NCBI GenBank assembly: GCA_049642385.1
Contig: JBAROU010000239.1
Span: 1-31,583, forward strand
Origin: JBAROU01 sp049642385
GTDB taxonomy: Bacteria > Chloroflexota > Dehalococcoidia > DSTF01 > RBG-16-68-14
DNA: 31,583 bases
Direction: 5' to 3'
The notes under the pieces were generated by a model. The model saw nothing but the letters and a program-made list of their open reading frames with translations, was not told the origin of the DNA and ran no database searches. Of this stretch, positions 7,623 through 14,469 are shown piece after piece (position 1 is the stretch's first letter; each line of letters opens with the position of its first letter). The position numbers were made by a program, and so were the translations under genes.

Positions 7623-7934
7623 ATGATCACCGTTATCTTTCGGATGAAGATCAAGGACGGCAAGGAAGAAGCAGCGCTCGCGCAGCTCCGCAAGATGACT
7701 GCAGCCGTGGAGGAGAACGAGTCGGACGCGGCGGCCTACATCGCCCACCGCTCACAAGACGACGCCAATGAGGTCGTATTTTTCGAAATGTACAAGGATG
7801 ACGCCGCGTTCAAAGCACATAGCAAGACGCCGCACATGGCGGAGATGCGCGCCAGCATCGCTGAGCTGTTTGACCTGTCGCAGGTGAAGCTAGAGCGCTT
7901 GGACCGCGTGGCCGGCTTTAGCCGTCCAAGCTAA
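7623..7934 (+). CDS. Antibiotic biosynthesis monooxygenase (ABM)-fold small protein
   Basis: A 103-residue protein with the ferredoxin-like alpha/beta ABM fold: ITVIFRMKIKDGKEE (strand 1 and helix), AAYIAHRSQDDANEVVFFEMYKD, AFKAHSKTPHM with the conserved histidine near residue 66, and a C-terminal FDLSQVKLERLD strand. Such proteins include cofactor-free quinol monooxygenases (YgiN-like) and many of unknown role; the substrate cannot be assigned. The ATG at 7623 has AGGAGAAGGA in front. The frame is open further upstream, but that part overlaps larC in another frame and has no family similarity. It lies downstream of larC and converges with the HAD gene, whose stop codon overlaps its own. Confidence 0.8.
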   Translation: MITVIFRMKIKDGKEEAALAQLRKMTAAVEENESDAAAYIAHRSQDDANEVVFFEMYKDDAAFKAHSKTPHMAEMRASIAELFDLSQVKLERLDRVAGFSRPS

Positions 7935-8737
7935 CCCAACTCGAACACGTAGCGCTTGATCGCCCAGGCGACGCCACAGTCGGCGTTGCTGGGCGCGATG
8001 GCGTCCGCCTTCGCCTTCACGGAGTCCGGCGCGTTGCCCATCGCCACGCCCACCGCCGCCACGTCAAACATGTCGACATCGTGCACCGTGTCGCCCACCG
8101 CCATCGACTCATCGAGCGGCACACCGAGCTCCTCGCAGACCATCCGCAGCGCCCGGCCCTTATCGACGCCCTTGGCAACGATCGTAACGTAGGGCTGCGT
8201 CGCTTCGCTCACGGCTTCCATGAACGTGATCGTGTCGCTGTAGCGTTCGCCGAAGGCGTCGACGACAGCGCGCACGCCCTCTTCGCTGAAGACGATGATG
8301 CCCGTGGCCGCTGCGGTGACGTACTCGGCGTGCGTGGAAGCGATGCGCATGTCCTTGGGCAGGCGCTCCGGGTCGATCTGGGCCGCCCACGGCACGCGCA
8401 TGTAGGTGATGCCTTCGACCGTCGTATAGGTCTCGAAGCTACCCTCATCGCAGCACGCGGCGATCTCCCGCGCGGCGTCGGCGGGAATGCGCACGTGGAA
8501 CAGCTCCCGACCATTGTCCGCCTCGCGGATCTGCGCGCCGCAGTGGCCGATGATCGGTGTCTTCAGCTCCAGACGGCGCGCCGTGCGCTGCGCCAGCCCG
8601 TACCAGCGCGAGGTATTGAGCACGATGTGGATGCCGCGCTGGCGCGCGGCGATCACGGCGTCCCGATCGATGTCGTGGACGCGAGAGTCCGGCCCAAGCA
8701 GCGTGCCGTCCAGGTCAAGCGCGATGAGCTTGATCAT
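7931..8737 (-). CDS. HAD-superfamily hydrolase, Cof/IIB type phosphatase
   Basis: A 268-residue cytosolic phosphatase of the HAD-IIB (Cof) family. Motif I is IALDLDGTLLG (nucleophile D8, acid/base D10), motif II is LNTSRWYG near residue 36-43, motif III lysine is in AKGVDKGRALRMV near residue 190, and motif IV is AVGDTVHDVDMF near residue 217. The C2b cap lies between motifs II and III. Family members dephosphorylate sugar phosphates, nucleotides or pyridoxal phosphate; the substrate is not predictable here. The ATG overlaps the radC stop codon (ATGA), so the two are translationally coupled. Confidence 0.9.
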   Translation of the reverse strand: MIKLIALDLDGTLLGPDSRVHDIDRDAVIAARQRGIHIVLNTSRWYGLAQRTARRLELKTPIIGHCGAQIREADNGRELFHVRIPADAAREIAACCDEGSFETYTTVEGITYMRVPWAAQIDPERLPKDMRIASTHAEYVTAAATGIIVFSEEGVRAVVDAFGERYSDTITFMEAVSEATQPYVTIVAKGVDKGRALRMVCEELGVPLDESMAVGDTVHDVDMFDVAAVGVAMGNAPDSVKAKADAIAPSNADCGVAWAIKRYVFELG

Positions 8738-9447
8738 GAGAACGCCTGCCCGCTCGTCTTCATGCTCTCGAAGCGACCGTGCGCGATCACGATGTGATCG
8801 AGCACGTCGACGTCCAGCAGCTCGCCTGCCTCGATTGCTTGCTTCGTCATCGCAATGTCGTCGGCGGACGGCGTTGGGTCGCCGGAGGGGTGGTTGTGCA
8901 CGAGGATCAGCGCGGGCGCATTTTGGCGTAACGCCTCGCGGAACAGCTCGCCGATACGCACGACCGCGGTGTGGACGCTGCCCCGATAGACCTCTGCCGT
9001 GCCGAGCACCTGGTTGCGCGTATTGAGCAACAGCACGCGCAGGTGCTCTTGCTCCAGCAGGCCCATCTCCGCCTGCAAGAGGTTGTCCACGTCCGCGGGC
9101 GAGCGAATCACCGCCCGCTCTTGCGGTTGCGTCGCGACGAGACGACGGCCCAACTCGAGCGCGGCGTGCACCTGCGCCGCCTTCGCCTCACCCAGCCCGG
9201 GTTCGGTACACAGCTCCGCGAAGCCCGCGCGCGCCAGCCCGACCAGACCATCGCGACTGCTCAGCAGGCGCGTCGCCATCGCCAGCGCGCTCTCCTTCGC
9301 CGAGCCGGTGCGCAGCAGGATCGCGAGCAGCTCCGAGTTCGAGAGCGCACCCGGCCCGAAGTCGCGCAGGCGTTCCCGCGGCCGGTCAGAGACCGGCAGG
9401 TCTCGGATACGAGTCTGATAATCGACGTTCGGCTGGCCGTCAGGCAT
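8734..9447 (-). CDS. radC: RadC family JAMM/MPN-domain protein
   Basis: A 237-residue RadC homologue. The N-terminal helix-hairpin-helix-like part (RERLRDFGPGALSNSELLAILLRTG ... LARAGFAELCTEPGLGEAKA, split here) is followed by the JAB/MPN metalloprotease-like domain with LLLNTRNQVLGTAEVYRGS and the zinc motif HNHPSGDPTPSADD near residues 182-195. Despite the name, a DNA-repair role is not established for the family. The frame is open upstream to 9786, but the family starts at the ATG at 9447. That start overlaps the end of the upstream membrane-protein gene by 8 bases and is coupled to the HAD gene downstream. Confidence 0.92.
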   Translation of the reverse strand: MPDGQPNVDYQTRIRDLPVSDRPRERLRDFGPGALSNSELLAILLRTGSAKESALAMATRLLSSRDGLVGLARAGFAELCTEPGLGEAKAAQVHAALELGRRLVATQPQERAVIRSPADVDNLLQAEMGLLEQEHLRVLLLNTRNQVLGTAEVYRGSVHTAVVRIGELFREALRQNAPALILVHNHPSGDPTPSADDIAMTKQAIEAGELLDVDVLDHIVIAHGRFESMKTSGQAFS

Positions 9448-9880
9448 TGGCGCCCTCGGCCTGGGACACGATTTCGACATGGACGACGGCGTTCGTGTGC
9501 GGGTAGTGCGTGATGCGCACCATCCGCCCGAGTCCCACATCGAGTGCATGCTCGGGTTCGATGCGGAAGACATCGCCCTCGACGAACACGTAGTCGTTGC
9601 GGAAGACGAGGAAATCGTGGCGGCTCCAGAGCCGGTCGACGATGCCCGTCGTCTCCACCGGCTGGGCGAACAGGTCACGCAACGTCTGCACCACCTGGTA
9701 GACGAGCAGGAGCGACACGAAGCCGATGAGCACCAGCGCAACGATGCCTCCCGCATTCGCGCCATCCACGACCATGTCTTGCACAATGAAGCCGATGACC
9801 CCGAGCGAGATGAGCATAAACGGTATGAACAGGAGCGCGCTGCGCACGACGGCGCCCCGGGCGAAGGTTGTCGCTGGCAC
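9440..9880 (-). CDS. Hypothetical two-helix membrane protein
   Basis: A 146-residue protein not assigned to a family. It has two predicted membrane helices (about residues 14-35, LLFIPFMLISLGVIGFIV, and 43-62, GGIVALVLIGFVSLLLVYQV) followed by a soluble C-terminal domain with beta-strand character (DFLVFRNDYVFVEGDVFRIE ... RMVRITHYPHTNAVVHVEIV). The start is a GTG at 9880, 11 bases after the LysM gene, with AGGGAAGCAGG in front. It is the second gene of a LysM protein, membrane protein, radC, HAD operon; 8 bases overlap radC. Confidence 0.65.
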   Translation of the reverse strand: MPATTFARGAVVRSALLFIPFMLISLGVIGFIVQDMVVDGANAGGIVALVLIGFVSLLLVYQVVQTLRDLFAQPVETTGIVDRLWSRHDFLVFRNDYVFVEGDVFRIEPEHALDVGLGRMVRITHYPHTNAVVHVEIVSQAEGANA

Positions 9881-9891
9881 AGCCTGCTTCC

Positions 9892-10425
9892 CTACGGGAG
9901 AACGAGCGTGTCTCCGGGCTGGATGATCGGGTTGTTCACGCTGATGTTGTTCGCCGCAGCGATCTGGGTGACGTAGTTCTGTGTGCTCACACCGGGCGGT
10001 TTTTGCGCCGCCGCGATCGTCTCCAGCGTATCACCGGACTGTACCGTGTACGTGCGCGGCGCAGGCGTCGTCGGTTTGGGCGTGTTCGTCGGCTTCGGCG
10101 TGTTGGTTGCTTCGGGCGTGATCGTCCCGATCGTCGGCGTGGCTGTCTCCAGGACGCGCGTGACCAGCACCGTTGGCGTGACGTTTACGATCGGGATCAC
10201 GTCACCGCTTTCGCCCGGGCCGGGCGGTTGTACCAGAAGCCACACCGCGACCGCGGTGCCGATCAGCAGCGCCAGCAGCGAGCCACGGTAGAGGTTAAAC
10301 GAGGGAAGCGCGCTGGCCGGGTTGAGACACTCGGCGCAAAGGTCGCCGCCGTGAAGCTCGCAGTAAACGCGAGCGCAGCGGCGGCACTGCTTCGTCGCCT
10401 CGTTCTCGCAGGCGTAACACTCCAT
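9892..10425 (-). CDS. Membrane-anchored LysM protein with N-terminal zinc-binding (B-box-like) motif
   Basis: A 177-residue protein with four parts. Residues 1-33 form a Cys/His cluster (CYAC, CRRC, YCELHGGDLCAEC) like a B-box or zinc ribbon. Residues about 48-67 (SLLALLIGTAVAVWLLVQ) are one membrane helix. Residues about 70-122 are a Thr/Pro-rich linker with repeated TNTPKPT. Residues about 125-177 are a LysM domain (YTVQSGDTLETIAAAQ ... ISVNNPIIQPGDTLVLP) that binds N-acetylglucosamine-containing glycans. The cysteine cluster would be cytoplasmic and LysM outside. Thr/Pro linkers of this kind are common in Chloroflexota. A TATAGT box ends seven bases before the ATG with no Shine-Dalgarno, suggesting a leaderless transcript. 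Confidence 0.82.
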   Translation of the reverse strand: MECYACENEATKQCRRCARVYCELHGGDLCAECLNPASALPSFNLYRGSLLALLIGTAVAVWLLVQPPGPGESGDVIPIVNVTPTVLVTRVLETATPTIGTITPEATNTPKPTNTPKPTTPAPRTYTVQSGDTLETIAAAQKPPGVSTQNYVTQIAAANNISVNNPIIQPGDTLVLP

Positions 10426-10432
10426 CGAGGGG

Positions 10433-10438
10433 ACTATA
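10433..10438 (-). promoter_or_regulatory. -10 box (TATAGT) of the LysM gene
   Basis: TATAGT on the minus strand ends seven bases before the ATG at 10425. The predicted start of transcription therefore falls at or one base before the start codon. It separates the LysM/radC operon from rplL. Confidence 0.45.
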
Positions 10439-10478
10439 CCAACTCGGCTGGAGAGGGGCTAGGCGGGGCAGGGCGCGC

Positions 10479-10865
10479 CTACTTGAGTTCGGCGCTGGCG
10501 CCTGCCTCCTCCAGCTTCTTCTTGACGTTTTCCGCCTCTTCCTTGTTGATGTCTTCCTTCACGTTCACCGGAGCGGACTCAACCAGGTCTTTTGCCTCCT
10601 TGAGGCCAAGCGTCGTCACTTCACGCACCGCTTTGATCACGTTGATCTTGTTGGCGCCGATGTCCTTGAGGACGACCGTGAACTCAGTCTGCTCCTCTAC
10701 GGCGGCGCTGTCTCCACCTGCGCCCGCAGCCGGCGCTGCAGCAACGGCGACGGGAGCGACGGCGGTCACGCCAAACTCCTCCTCGATGCGCTTGTTCAGG
10801 TCGCGCATCTCCAGCACGGTCATCTCCTTGATCAGGTCGAATACTTGGTCAACTTTCTCAGCCAC
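10479..10865 (-). CDS. rplL: 50S ribosomal protein L7/L12
   Basis: The multicopy stalk protein of the large subunit, which recruits translation factors. From GTG at 10865 it has 128 residues: an N-terminal dimerisation/L10-binding helix region (AEKVDQVFDLIKEMTVLEM), an Ala/Pro/Gly hinge (VAPVAVAAAPAAGAGG), and the C-terminal factor-binding domain (TEFTVVLKDIGANKINVIK ... TTLGLKEAKDLVE). I chose the GTG because AGGGAGGA lies 8-9 bases upstream and the family normally begins at this point with 120-130 residues. An in-frame ATG at 10961, three bases after rplJ and with GAGGGAG in front, would add a 32-residue acidic extension (160 residues in total); gene callers may prefer it. Confidence 0.93.
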   Translation of the reverse strand: MAEKVDQVFDLIKEMTVLEMRDLNKRIEEEFGVTAVAPVAVAAAPAAGAGGDSAAVEEQTEFTVVLKDIGANKINVIKAVREVTTLGLKEAKDLVESAPVNVKEDINKEEAENVKKKLEEAGASAELK

Positions 10866-10964
10866 GTTCGATGTCCTCCCTTTCGGTTGTTCGTTGCTAG
10901 TAGGCGCTGCCTCCTCGGCGGGCGCCTCTACTTCTGCGGTCTGGGTCTCGTCGTCGGCCATCCG

Positions 10965-11525
10965 TTACGCTCCCTCGAGTTGCCTCGAGCGCGCGTCCAG
11001 TAGGCCGGCCAACGTGTGCATCGTGTCGTTCAGCAGGCGGACGGGCGCGGTGGGCATCAGGTTGTTCATCAAGCCGGACAGGCGCGCAATCGGCGCTTGG
11101 AGCGCGCCTGCGATCTGTCCAGCCAATATCTCGCGTGGCGGCAGGCTCGCCAGATCCTGTAGCTCGATCAGGCTGAGCACCTGCGTGTTCATGACGCCCT
11201 TGCGCACCGCGAACGTGTTGCGCGCCGTGCGCATGTACTCCGCGACGACCTTGGCCGGTGCGACGATGTCGTCGTAGCCGAAGATGATTGCCGTCGGCCC
11301 TTCGAGGAGCTCGGCCATCACGGGCCGGCCCGCCTCGTCCGCGGCGCGGAGGAAGAGGCGGTTTTTCACCACCCGCATCTCGACGTCCGCCTCCCGGATC
11401 GCCTGGCGCAGCCTCGCCATGTCCGGCACCGAAAGGCCGCGGTAGTCCGCGGCGATGGCGATAGTACAGCGCTCGATGCGCTCACGCAGCTCCTGGACCG
11501 TTTCGATCTTCTTTTCGGTTGCCAT
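10965..11525 (-). CDS. rplJ: 50S ribosomal protein L10
   Basis: The stalk-base protein that anchors L7/L12 dimers to 23S rRNA. The 186-residue product shows the usual N-terminal rRNA-binding domain (IETVQELRERI, TIAIAADYRGLSVPDMARLRQAIREA, VVKNRLFLRAA, ELLEGPTAIIFGYDD) and C-terminal helices for L7/L12 dimers (ILAGQIAGALQAPIARLSGLM ... MHTLAGLLDARSRQLE). The ATG at 11525 is preceded by GAGGCGAG. A structured L10 leader and its own promoter lie upstream, so expression is probably controlled by the L10-L12 complex. Confidence 0.96.
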   Translation of the reverse strand: MATEKKIETVQELRERIERCTIAIAADYRGLSVPDMARLRQAIREADVEMRVVKNRLFLRAADEAGRPVMAELLEGPTAIIFGYDDIVAPAKVVAEYMRTARNTFAVRKGVMNTQVLSLIELQDLASLPPREILAGQIAGALQAPIARLSGLMNNLMPTAPVRLLNDTMHTLAGLLDARSRQLEGA

Positions 11526-11529
11526 CTCG

Positions 11530-11681
11530 CCTCACAAACGAAAGCGCCCCGTCTTCGAAGACAGGGCGCGAGTTCACATCGCAGGATCCCGGACCTTTGT
11601 CCGGCACGATACGTTACTCGGCGTTACCTCGGCGGGCGCTTGCGCATTATCCGCCTCCGGCGGACCCGCTGTCTTCGGCGC
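11530..11681 (-). ncRNA. Ribosomal L10 leader (cis-regulatory RNA of rplJL)
   Basis: The minus-strand leader contains the hallmark L10-binding sequence pair: AGACAGCGGG (11674 down to 11665) and CCCGCCGAGGTAA (11636 down to 11624). These enclose the arms of the L10-binding structure, as in the known L10 leader family. Further down are a CCGGA/TCCGG hairpin (11589-11604) and a terminator-like hairpin (11544-11569). The leader starts right after the TATCAT -10 box. In Bacillus subtilis the L10(L12)4 complex controls rplJL through such a leader by transcription attenuation; the same is inferred here. Confidence 0.8.
11538..11569 (-). terminator. Attenuator hairpin in the L10 leader
   Basis: On the minus strand GCGCCCTGTC, a TTCGAA loop and GACGGGGCGC form a 10-bp stem with one U-G pair, followed by TTTCGTTT and then the rplJ Shine-Dalgarno. 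The 9-base segment CTGTCTTCG in its 5' half (11564 down to 11556) is exactly complementary to CGAAGACAG at the start of the leader (11677 down to 11669), so the two pairings exclude each other. This is the arrangement of a terminator and antiterminator. The U-run is short and interrupted. Confidence 0.6.
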
Positions 11682-11687
11682 TCCGTC

Positions 11688-11717
11688 ATGATACGCGGAA
11701 CAGGCGCTGACGCGCAA
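11688..11717 (-). promoter_or_regulatory. Promoter of rplJL
   Basis: -10 TATCAT (11693 down to 11688) and -35 TTGCGC (11717 down to 11712) are separated by 18 bases. Transcription would begin near 11681, the first base of the L10 leader. It is an internal promoter, as rplA read-through may also reach rplJ. The -35 and spacing are identical to those of the tuf promoter candidate (TTGCGC, 18 bases). Confidence 0.5.
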
Positions 11718-11776
11718 GCGGGCTTCCGCCTGTTGGTATGGAGTGATTTGCGATTCGAGAAGAGGCGCTCGGGGTC

Positions 11777-12487
11777 TTAGTTCGCGCTGAGCGCCAGCGT
11801 GGGTGTGAGATCCAGACGGATGCCGGGGCCCATGGTGGTGGTGAGCGTCATGCTACGGATGAACTGGCCCTTGCCGCCAGACGGCTTGTTCTTCACGATC
11901 TCCTGCACCAGCGTCGCTAGGTTCTCCAGCAACTTCGCGTCCTCGAAGCTCACCTTGCCGATCGGCAGGTGGATCAGCGACGTGCGGTCGAGGCGAAACT
12001 CCACGCGCCCCTGCGAAGCGTCGTTCACCGCCTTGGCGATGTCCGGGCCATCGACGACGGTGCCGGCGCGCGGGTTCGGCATCAGACCACGCGGGCCGAG
12101 GACGCGACCGAGGCGTCCCACTTTGCCCATCAGGTCGCGCTGAGCGAGCGCGACGTCGAAGTCGGTCCAACCTTCCTCGACTTTCTTGATCAGCTCATCT
12201 CCACCGACGAACTCCGCGCCCGCATCTTCCGCCACGCGTGCGACTTCGCCTTCGGCGAAGACGAGGATGCGCATCTTCTTGCCCAGGCCATTCGGCAGGA
12301 GCGCGGTGCCGCGCAACTGTTGCTCCGCATTCCGCGGGTCGAGGCCGGTGCGAATGTGCAGCTCAACCGTCTCATCGAACTTGGCGTAGGACGTCTCCTT
12401 CGCCAGGCGCACGGCGTCTTCCGGCCCATACGCCACCGTCCGGTCGACCAGCGCTGCCTTCGCTTCGTACTGTTTGCCGCGCTTCAT
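11777..12487 (-). CDS. rplA: 50S ribosomal protein L1
   Basis: The L1-stalk protein that binds 23S rRNA and helps release E-site tRNA; 236 residues, normal length. It begins MKRGKQYEAKAALVDRTVAYGPEDAVRLAKE and shows ETVELHIRTGLDPRNAEQQLRG in pieces, LVFAEGEVARVAEDAGAEFVGG, the conserved RLGRVLGPRGLMPNPRAGTV near residue 125, and FRLDRTSLIHLPIGKVSFED. The ATG at 12487, 7 bases after rplK, is preferred over an upstream in-frame start that would overlap rplK. In many bacteria L1 represses the rplKA mRNA. Confidence 0.96.
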   Translation of the reverse strand: MKRGKQYEAKAALVDRTVAYGPEDAVRLAKETSYAKFDETVELHIRTGLDPRNAEQQLRGTALLPNGLGKKMRILVFAEGEVARVAEDAGAEFVGGDELIKKVEEGWTDFDVALAQRDLMGKVGRLGRVLGPRGLMPNPRAGTVVDGPDIAKAVNDASQGRVEFRLDRTSLIHLPIGKVSFEDAKLLENLATLVQEIVKNKPSGGKGQFIRSMTLTTTMGPGIRLDLTPTLALSAN

Positions 12488-12494
12488 ACGCCTG

Positions 12495-12917
12495 TTATAC
12501 CACCTCAATGCCCATGCTGCGCGCCGTGCCTTCGATCTGCCGCATCGCCTGCTCGACGTTTTGCGTGTTCAAGTCGCGCAGCTTCGCCTGGGCGATCTGG
12601 CGCACCTGGTCACGCGTCACCTTGCCCACCTTCTCGCGCAGCTGCGCCGGGCTACCCTTGTCGAGGCCCGCGGCGCGCTTGAGCAGGTCGGACGCGGGCG
12701 GCGTCTTCAACACGAACGCGAACGAGCGATCCTCGAACACGGTGATCTCTACCGGCACAATGGTGCCCGCCTGCGACGACGTCTTTTCGTTGTACTCCTT
12801 GCAAAAGCCCATGATGTTGACGCCGTGCTGGCCCAACGCCGGCCCGACCGGCGGCGCCGGGTTCGCCTTGCCCGCAACGATTTGGAGTTTGATCATCGCG
12901 CGTACTTTCTTTGCCAT
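12495..12917 (-). CDS. rplK: 50S ribosomal protein L11
   Basis: The GTPase-centre protein of the large subunit; 140 residues, the usual length. The N-terminal domain has MIKLQIVAGKANPAPPVGPALGQHGVNIMGFCKEYNEKT (shown here only as landmarks: APPVGPALGQHGVNI) and the C-terminal RNA-binding domain has FVLKTPPASDLLKRAAG, KVGKVTRDQVRQIAQAK and the terminal QIEGTARSMGIEV. The ATG shares one base with the nusG stop codon (TAATG), so translation is coupled to nusG. Confidence 0.96.
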   Translation of the reverse strand: MAKKVRAMIKLQIVAGKANPAPPVGPALGQHGVNIMGFCKEYNEKTSSQAGTIVPVEITVFEDRSFAFVLKTPPASDLLKRAAGLDKGSPAQLREKVGKVTRDQVRQIAQAKLRDLNTQNVEQAMRQIEGTARSMGIEVV

Positions 12918-13960
12918 TACAGTCGCTCCACCTGCAGAAAGTCTAGCTCGACCGGCGTCTCACGGCCGAAGAACGAGACCAATACCTTCACCTTGCCGCG
13001 ATCGAGGTTGATCTCGTCCACCTGACCGACGAAGTCCTGGAACGGCCCATCCACGATGCGCACGCTTTCGCCGATGGCGAAGCCGACCTTTATCTTCGGC
13101 TGCTCGACGCGCATCTGGCTCAGGATCCGGCGTACTTCGTGCTCCGCGAGAGGCTCCGGCCGCGTACCGAATCCGACGAAGCCCGTCACTCCTGGCGTGT
13201 TGCGGACGATGAACCATGCGCGCGTGGAGTCCGGGTCGTCCTCCTTGAGCTCCACCATCTGGACAAGGATGTAGCCCGGGAAGATCTTGCGCGCGACCGT
13301 TCGCCGCTGGCCTTCACGGATCTCGATCTCGTCCTCGGTCGGTACGACGACGCGGAAAATGAGGTCTTGCGCGTCCATGGAGCCGATGCGGTGCTCCAGG
13401 TTGGTCTTAACTTTGTTTTCGTGGCCGGAGTAGGTGTGGATCACGTACCAGACACGCCCCTCCCTGAAGGCCTGCGCCTCCGTGGGGATGCCGCCGGTGT
13501 CCTCCTCCTCGACCTCGGGCTCTGGTACCGCGGCGGGCTCAGCTTCGATCTCCGCTGTTGGCTCAGCAGCGGGCTCCGTTACCGGCGGAAGGGCAACTTC
13601 AGCCGCCGCCTTGAGTTCGGCATCGGCGTCAGCACGCGACGCGGGCTCAGCAGCGCGCTCGGTTACCGGCGGAAGGGCAGCTTCAGCCGCCGCCCTGAGT
13701 TCGGCATCGGCGTCCGACGCGGGGTCAGCCTCGCTGTCTGGCTGCGGCTCAGCCGCTGGCGTCGACTCTTGCTCCACTGGTGCTCCGACGGCGCCGTCGG
13801 GCGCTTCTGGGGAGGCGTCAGCCGCGGCGAAGGCGTCGACGGGCTGTCCGTCCTCCGACTGCGTCGCGCCCTGCGCGGACGCGTCGCCCTGAGCGACTGT
13901 ATCTTCCGCTGTCGCCTCCTCAGGGGTCGCGGTCCGGTTGCGTTCAGGCTGAGTGAGCAT
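12917..13960 (-). CDS. nusG: Transcription termination/antitermination factor NusG with long acidic N-terminal extension
   Basis: NusG binds RNA polymerase and modulates pausing, Rho termination and coupling to ribosomes. Of 347 residues, only the last ~180 are the normal protein: the NGN domain from about residue 165 (VWYVIHTYSGHENKVKTNL, RKIFPGYILVQM, TPGVTGFVG) and the KOW domain (GESVRIVDGPFQDFVGQVDEI). The first ~160 residues are Ala/Glu/Pro/Asp-rich, probably disordered, and include two copies of a unit around AELxAAAExALPPVTE encoded by an 84-bp tandem repeat. No start codon with a good Shine-Dalgarno is found close to the NGN domain, so the extension seems real. I chose the ATG at 13960 over the adjacent TTG. 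It lies 11 bases after secE. Confidence 0.93.
   Translation of the reverse strand: MLTQPERNRTATPEEATAEDTVAQGDASAQGATQSEDGQPVDAFAAADASPEAPDGAVGAPVEQESTPAAEPQPDSEADPASDADAELRAAAEAALPPVTERAAEPASRADADAELKAAAEVALPPVTEPAAEPTAEIEAEPAAVPEPEVEEEDTGGIPTEAQAFREGRVWYVIHTYSGHENKVKTNLEHRIGSMDAQDLIFRVVVPTEDEIEIREGQRRTVARKIFPGYILVQMVELKEDDPDSTRAWFIVRNTPGVTGFVGFGTRPEPLAEHEVRRILSQMRVEQPKIKVGFAIGESVRIVDGPFQDFVGQVDEINLDRGKVKVLVSFFGRETPVELDFLQVERL
13560..13721. repeat. Two-copy 84-bp tandem repeat inside nusG
   Basis: Unit 1 starts at 13560 and unit 2 at 13644, both with GGCTCAGCAGCG. They are nearly identical, with a few substitutions and a 6-base deletion near the end of unit 2. The period is a multiple of three, so the frame is kept. 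They encode the repeated AELxAAAExALPPVTExAAEP part of the NusG extension. Confidence 0.85.
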
Positions 13961-13971
13961 CAATGATTCTT

Positions 13972-14280
13972 CTAACGAAGGAGCGTGTTTTCAATCATCC
14001 AGTTGAAGAACATATCGACCCCGCCGAGGAACAGGCCGAACGCGGTTGCGACGATAATCACGACCAGCGTCAAGTAACGCGTATCCTCCCACGTGGGCCA
14101 GGTGACCTTACGTAGCTCGTTGATAATCTCCTCGGCCCAGTGCGGCCGCAGCGCGCCCAGCAGCCCGCGCTTCTCTCCAGCCTGCTGTGGCCGGCGGCCC
14201 GGCCGCGGCGGCGTCGCGCGCACCGGGCGCTGGCGAGGTGTCTTGGTGCTGCTCGGGTGGCGTCGTATCGCGCGGCTCAT
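13972..14280 (-). CDS. secE: Preprotein translocase subunit SecE
   Basis: The small essential clamp subunit of SecYEG. The 102-residue product has a basic, Pro/Arg-rich N-terminus of about 40 residues, the conserved amphipathic stretch EEIINELRKVTWPTWEDTRY near residues 50-69, and one membrane helix (LTLVVIIVATAFGLFLGGVDMFF). The position between rpmG (3 bases) and nusG (11 bases) is the classical order. The N-terminal basic tail is longer than in minimal SecE proteins. Confidence 0.95.
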   Translation of the reverse strand: MSRAIRRHPSSTKTPRQRPVRATPPRPGRRPQQAGEKRGLLGALRPHWAEEIINELRKVTWPTWEDTRYLTLVVIIVATAFGLFLGGVDMFFNWMIENTLLR

Positions 14281-14283
14281 GGT

Positions 14284-14448
14284 CTATCGTGTTTCACGAT
14301 GTAGGGAGTGCTTCCGGCAACGACGACAGTACTTCTTCAGCTCGATCCGGTCCGCGTCGTTCCGGCGGTTCTTTGACGAAGCGTAGTTGCGCTCCCTGCA
14401 ATCAGAGCAGGCGAGCGTGATCACGAGGCGGTCCCCTTTCTTCGCCAC
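14284..14448 (-). CDS. rpmG: 50S ribosomal protein L33
   Basis: A 54-residue protein too short for most automatic open-frame lists. Translation from GTG at 14448 gives VAKKGDRLVITLACSDC, then NYASSKNRRNDADRIELKKY and CRRCRKHSLHRETR. This is the zinc-binding form of L33, with CxxC pairs at residues 14/17 and 41/44. AGGAGGG lies about 7 bases upstream of the GTG. It sits between tuf (21 bases) and secE (3 bases), the usual place. No tRNA-Trp gene is found beside it. Confidence 0.95.
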   Translation of the reverse strand: MAKKGDRLVITLACSDCRERNYASSKNRRNDADRIELKKYCRRCRKHSLHRETR

Positions 14449-14469
14449 AATGAACCCTCCTGAACGGCC

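Noticed and set aside
9868..11277. A 469-codon open frame on the plus strand
   Set aside because: It is antisense to the LysM, rplL and rplJ genes, whose products are clear. High GC content keeps antisense frames open, and its product is Arg/Ser-rich without family features.
13560..13721. A CRISPR-like or mobile repeat
   Set aside because: There are only two adjacent units that preserve the nusG reading frame, so this is an internal coding duplication.
14449..14469. A tRNA-Trp gene, often found near rpmG/secE
   Set aside because: The gap is only 21 bases, too short for a tRNA; none was seen elsewhere in the cluster.
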